Shown piece after piece: positions 30,227 to 32,712 of a stretch of DNA of 32,712 nt. Position 1 is the stretch's first letter. Every line of letters begins with the position of its first letter. The notes under the pieces are model-generated. The model did no database searches, was not told the DNA's origin, and was given only the letters and a program-made list of their open reading frames with translations. The stretch is from contig CANEWU010000008.1 of assembly GCA_947442825.1 (NCBI GenBank), forward strand, positions 1 to 32,712. The letters are read 5' to 3'. The position numbers and the translations under genes are program-made. Origin of the DNA: Synechococcaceae cyanobacterium. GTDB lineage: Bacteria > Cyanobacteriota > Cyanobacteriia > PCC-6307 > Cyanobiaceae.

Positions 30227-30296
30227 GGCATCAAAGATCCCCATGCTGCTGCGGTCAAAAGTTGTGGAAGATGCTCGACGCCGGGAATTGAAATGG

Positions 30297-31315
30297 CTAC
30301 GGCGTGGCTGCTGGTGATTCTTCCTGTTCCTCATCCTTGCCCCATCCCAGGATCATGCCAGCCACAGGAATGGCCAGGAACACTCCAAGCAGACCCGCCA
30401 GACGCTCGCCCACGAAAAGCGCAAAGAACAGCACTACCGGCTGGATCTCAAGGGCCCGTCCCATCACCCGCGGATGGATCAGATTGTCCTGAATTTGTTG
30501 AAGAGTCACCGAGGCGATCACCACCTGCAGGGCGAGCCACTGGCCCTGGGAAAGGAACACCAAGGTGGCAGCTACGATCACCCCGAGGGTGGCACCGATG
30601 CCTGGGATGGCATCCAGCACGCCCACCACAATGGCAAGCACCAAGGAGAACTTAACACCCAGCACAGCGAAGACCAAGAGACTGGCCAGGCTCAGAAAGA
30701 TCATCAGCGTGATCTGTCCACGCAGAAAGCCGAGCACATTTTCTGAACGCTGCGATCAAAGCGGCCGCGCACGTCAATCGGCAACAGACGCAAAAGCTGC
30801 CTCCAGGTGGCGCCATTGTCGAGGAGCATGTAGACCACGATCACCACCAGAAAAATACTGGCGAAGACGCTGGAAAAGGCTCCACCGACCATCCCGAGAC
30901 CCGTGCCAAGACTGGTGCGCAGCAGCTCAATCAGCTGCGACAGCTCAATCGTTTTCAGAAAACTATGAAAGGGAAGATCCGGACGCTGAAAGGCCAGAAC
31001 CAGATCATTCAGCAGACTACTTCCTTGGTTGACCAGCTGGAGACCAAGAACCTTCACGAACAGGCTCACCACACCGATGGCCCCGAGCATGGTGAGCAGG
31101 ATCGCCAGGCTTTTGCCGCAACCCAGGCGCACCAACCGGCGCACTGGGAAGTCGAGCAGCACGGCAAGCATCGCCGCAGCGATGAACAGGGTGAGCACAG
31201 CCTGGAAATAGTCGATCAGCTTCACCACACCCCAGCCACTGGCGAGTAGCAACAGGAAGCGCAGCAGGGCCGAGTTGCTCAGCCGCTGCCAAATGGGAGC
31301 GTTGAAATCGTTCAT
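30297..31315 (-). pseudogene. AI-2E family (PerM/YdiK-like) transporter, split by a frameshift
   Basis: N-terminal piece MNDFNAPIWQRL...FDRSVQK and C-terminal piece NVLGFLRGQITLMIFL...GVLDAIPGIGATLG... lie in different frames. Adding one A to the A4 run at 30739-30742 gives SVQKNVLGFLRGQITL. Confidence 0.75.
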
Positions 31316-31800
31316 GAAAGTTGCCGGCGAGCGGCGCTGGTGGCAGCCATGGGTCTGAACAGAGTAGGCCAATCCACAAGATTCACTCAACGGAGACTGC
31401 GGTGGCCAAGGACTGGGGCCACACCACAAGCCGGAAGAGAACAGTCGCGAAAGGCGGCCAGCTCTCTTTATATGGCAAAAGATCTACAATGGGAAAACGG
31501 GGCTCGCTTTGTATTGCCCTGTCACATTACAGGCAAAGAGATGCCGGCTCGAGGAGTGACTACCCAAGGAAAGAGAGGTTGATTGGGCAAGCTTCCTCGT
31601 ATTTGATGCCAATATTACTGCAGGGGTGGAGGTTCTCATTGAACTTGAAACTTACACCACCCTCCAACATCCCCCTCGAATAGTCAGGCCGTCATCAACT
31701 CTCTGCTTCGCCACTCCATGCTCCCTGCTAGCCACTCAGGGAAGCGATTAGGTATCACAGAAAGCCAGCCACACCACCAGCGTTGCGGTCGGGGCCCTAC

Positions 31801-31830
31801 TGTGTAGACTCTTCACAGAGGAGTCACACA
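31801..31830 (+). promoter_or_regulatory. Palindromic operator candidate over the vapB RBS and start codon
   Basis: TGTGT-a-GACTC-ttcacagag-GAGTC-ACACA with vapB ATG at 31830; possible promoter TTGCGG (31783) - N16 - TAGACT (31805). Confidence 0.4.
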
Positions 31831-32033
31831 TGGCCACGAACCTTGCTCTCGACCAGGAGCTGCTCGATCGAGCCTTCCGCGTCAGTGGAGAGCCGACCAA
31901 GAAAGCCGCCGTCACCCGAGCCCTTCAGGAGTTCATCGCCCGGAGAGAACAGCGGCGGGTCGCAGAGCTTTTTGGACAGCTTGAGTGGGACACTTCATTC
32001 GATTACAAGGCTGAACGGGCTCGCAAGCAGTGA
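31830..32033 (+). CDS. vapB: VapB-type antitoxin
   Basis: MATNLALDQELLDRAFRVSGEPTKKAAVTRALQEFIARRE: short VapB-like DNA-binding antitoxin immediately upstream of a PIN toxin. Confidence 0.85.
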   Translation: MATNLALDQELLDRAFRVSGEPTKKAAVTRALQEFIARREQRRVAELFGQLEWDTSFDYKAERARKQ

Positions 32034-32437
32034 GTCTTCTTGTTGACACGAGCGTCTGGTCACTGGCTCTGCGCCGTGATGTTGAGCAATCCGCACCCGA
32101 GGTAGTGGCCCTCCGCCACGCACTTCTGGGGACAGATCAGGTCTTCACGACAGGACTGGTCCTCCAGGAACTGCTGCAAGGTTTTGCTGGGCCGAAGGAC
32201 CGAGCCCAGCTGGTCGATCGCCTCTCAGCGCTCGCCTTCCTCCAGCCAGTTAAGGAAGATCACATCGAAGCAGCAGAAGTCCGAAACTCCTGCCGTCGTT
32301 GCGGCGTGCAAGTTGGCACCATTGACGCCCTACTTATCCAGCTCTGTCGCAGAAACGATCTGACCCTGTTGACGACGGACCAAGACTTTCACGCAGCCGC
32401 CAAGCACGTTGAGTTCAGGTTGTGGAGCACAAGCTGA
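32030..32437 (+). CDS. vapC: VapC-type PIN-domain ribonuclease toxin
   Basis: VDTSVWSLALR, TTGLVLQELLQGF, GTIDALLIQLCRRNDLTLLTTDQDF: PIN acidic residues present; GTG start overlaps the vapB stop. Confidence 0.88.
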   Translation: MSLLVDTSVWSLALRRDVEQSAPEVVALRHALLGTDQVFTTGLVLQELLQGFAGPKDRAQLVDRLSALAFLQPVKEDHIEAAEVRNSCRRCGVQVGTIDALLIQLCRRNDLTLLTTDQDFHAAAKHVEFRLWSTS

Positions 32438-32601
32438 TGGTTATCCCTGTAGCGCCCCAGCTCCGCCGCTAGTCGCCCCTCTCACGATCGTTGGGTGCCA
32501 CGACTGCCAAGGGTTGCCTCTTTCCATCTGCGCGAATAACAAGCATGACCAAGGCAGTCGATCCCGACTGGTGCATCAGGAAGAACATATGTTTATCGGA
32601 C

Positions 32602-32699
32602 CCGTGAACCACAGCTACAGCATGGAGCTCGCAGACCAAAGTCTATGCAGCAACAGGGTTTCCGGCCACCTCTGCAGCTGCTCTTTCTGTGGTTCACGG
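32602..32699. repeat. 13-bp perfect inverted repeat bounding ~98 bp
   Basis: CCGTGAACCACAG (32602-32614) and CTGTGGTTCACGG (32687-32699). Confidence 0.55.
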
Positions 32700-32712
32700 A
32701 AAGGAACGGCCG

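Noticed and set aside
31321-31683. Short plus-strand ORFs between the AI-2E permease and vapB, including possible frame-shifted pieces (MAKDLQWENGARFVLPCHITGKE... / VDWASFLVFDANITAGVEVLIELETY)
   Set aside because: A vague PilZ-like look to the joined pieces, but too weak and frame-interrupted to call without a profile search.

Overview
GC-rich, HIP1-bearing chromosomal window most consistent with a picocyanobacterium of the Synechococcus/Cyanobium type. Taxonomy is inferred from gene content and HIP1 octamers; no search was run. From left to right: the 5' tip of a glutaredoxin gene (minus strand); a hypothetical; a degenerate-EAL / cyclase-sensor / GGEEF signalling protein; an operon-like set sdhC-sdhA-sdhB-amine oxidase (minus); an MFS exporter; a small membrane protein, HPK4-like histidine kinase and NarL-type regulator with overlapping genes; ppk; a group-2 type sigma-70 factor; a phytol/dolichol kinase-like membrane protein; a small hypothetical preceded by an orphan CIRCE-like operator; DAHP synthase; and a nitrate-assimilation region (nirA - HEAT/CbiX-like chelatase - cobA on minus; TrpD-like - narM - nrtABCD on plus). 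After nrtD (~27.97 kb) the sequence becomes visibly less GC-rich. It then carries accessory material: an IS5-type transposase remnant, a GH13+CBM20 CGTase-like enzyme, a frameshifted AI-2E-type permease, a VapBC pair with a palindrome over its RBS, and a 13-bp inverted repeat at the right edge. The strongest leads are the CIRCE-like site away from any chaperonin gene, the unusual fusion signalling protein, the Bacteroidetes-like SDH operon, the HEAT-CbiX fusion in the nirA operon, and competing stems in the nrtA leader.
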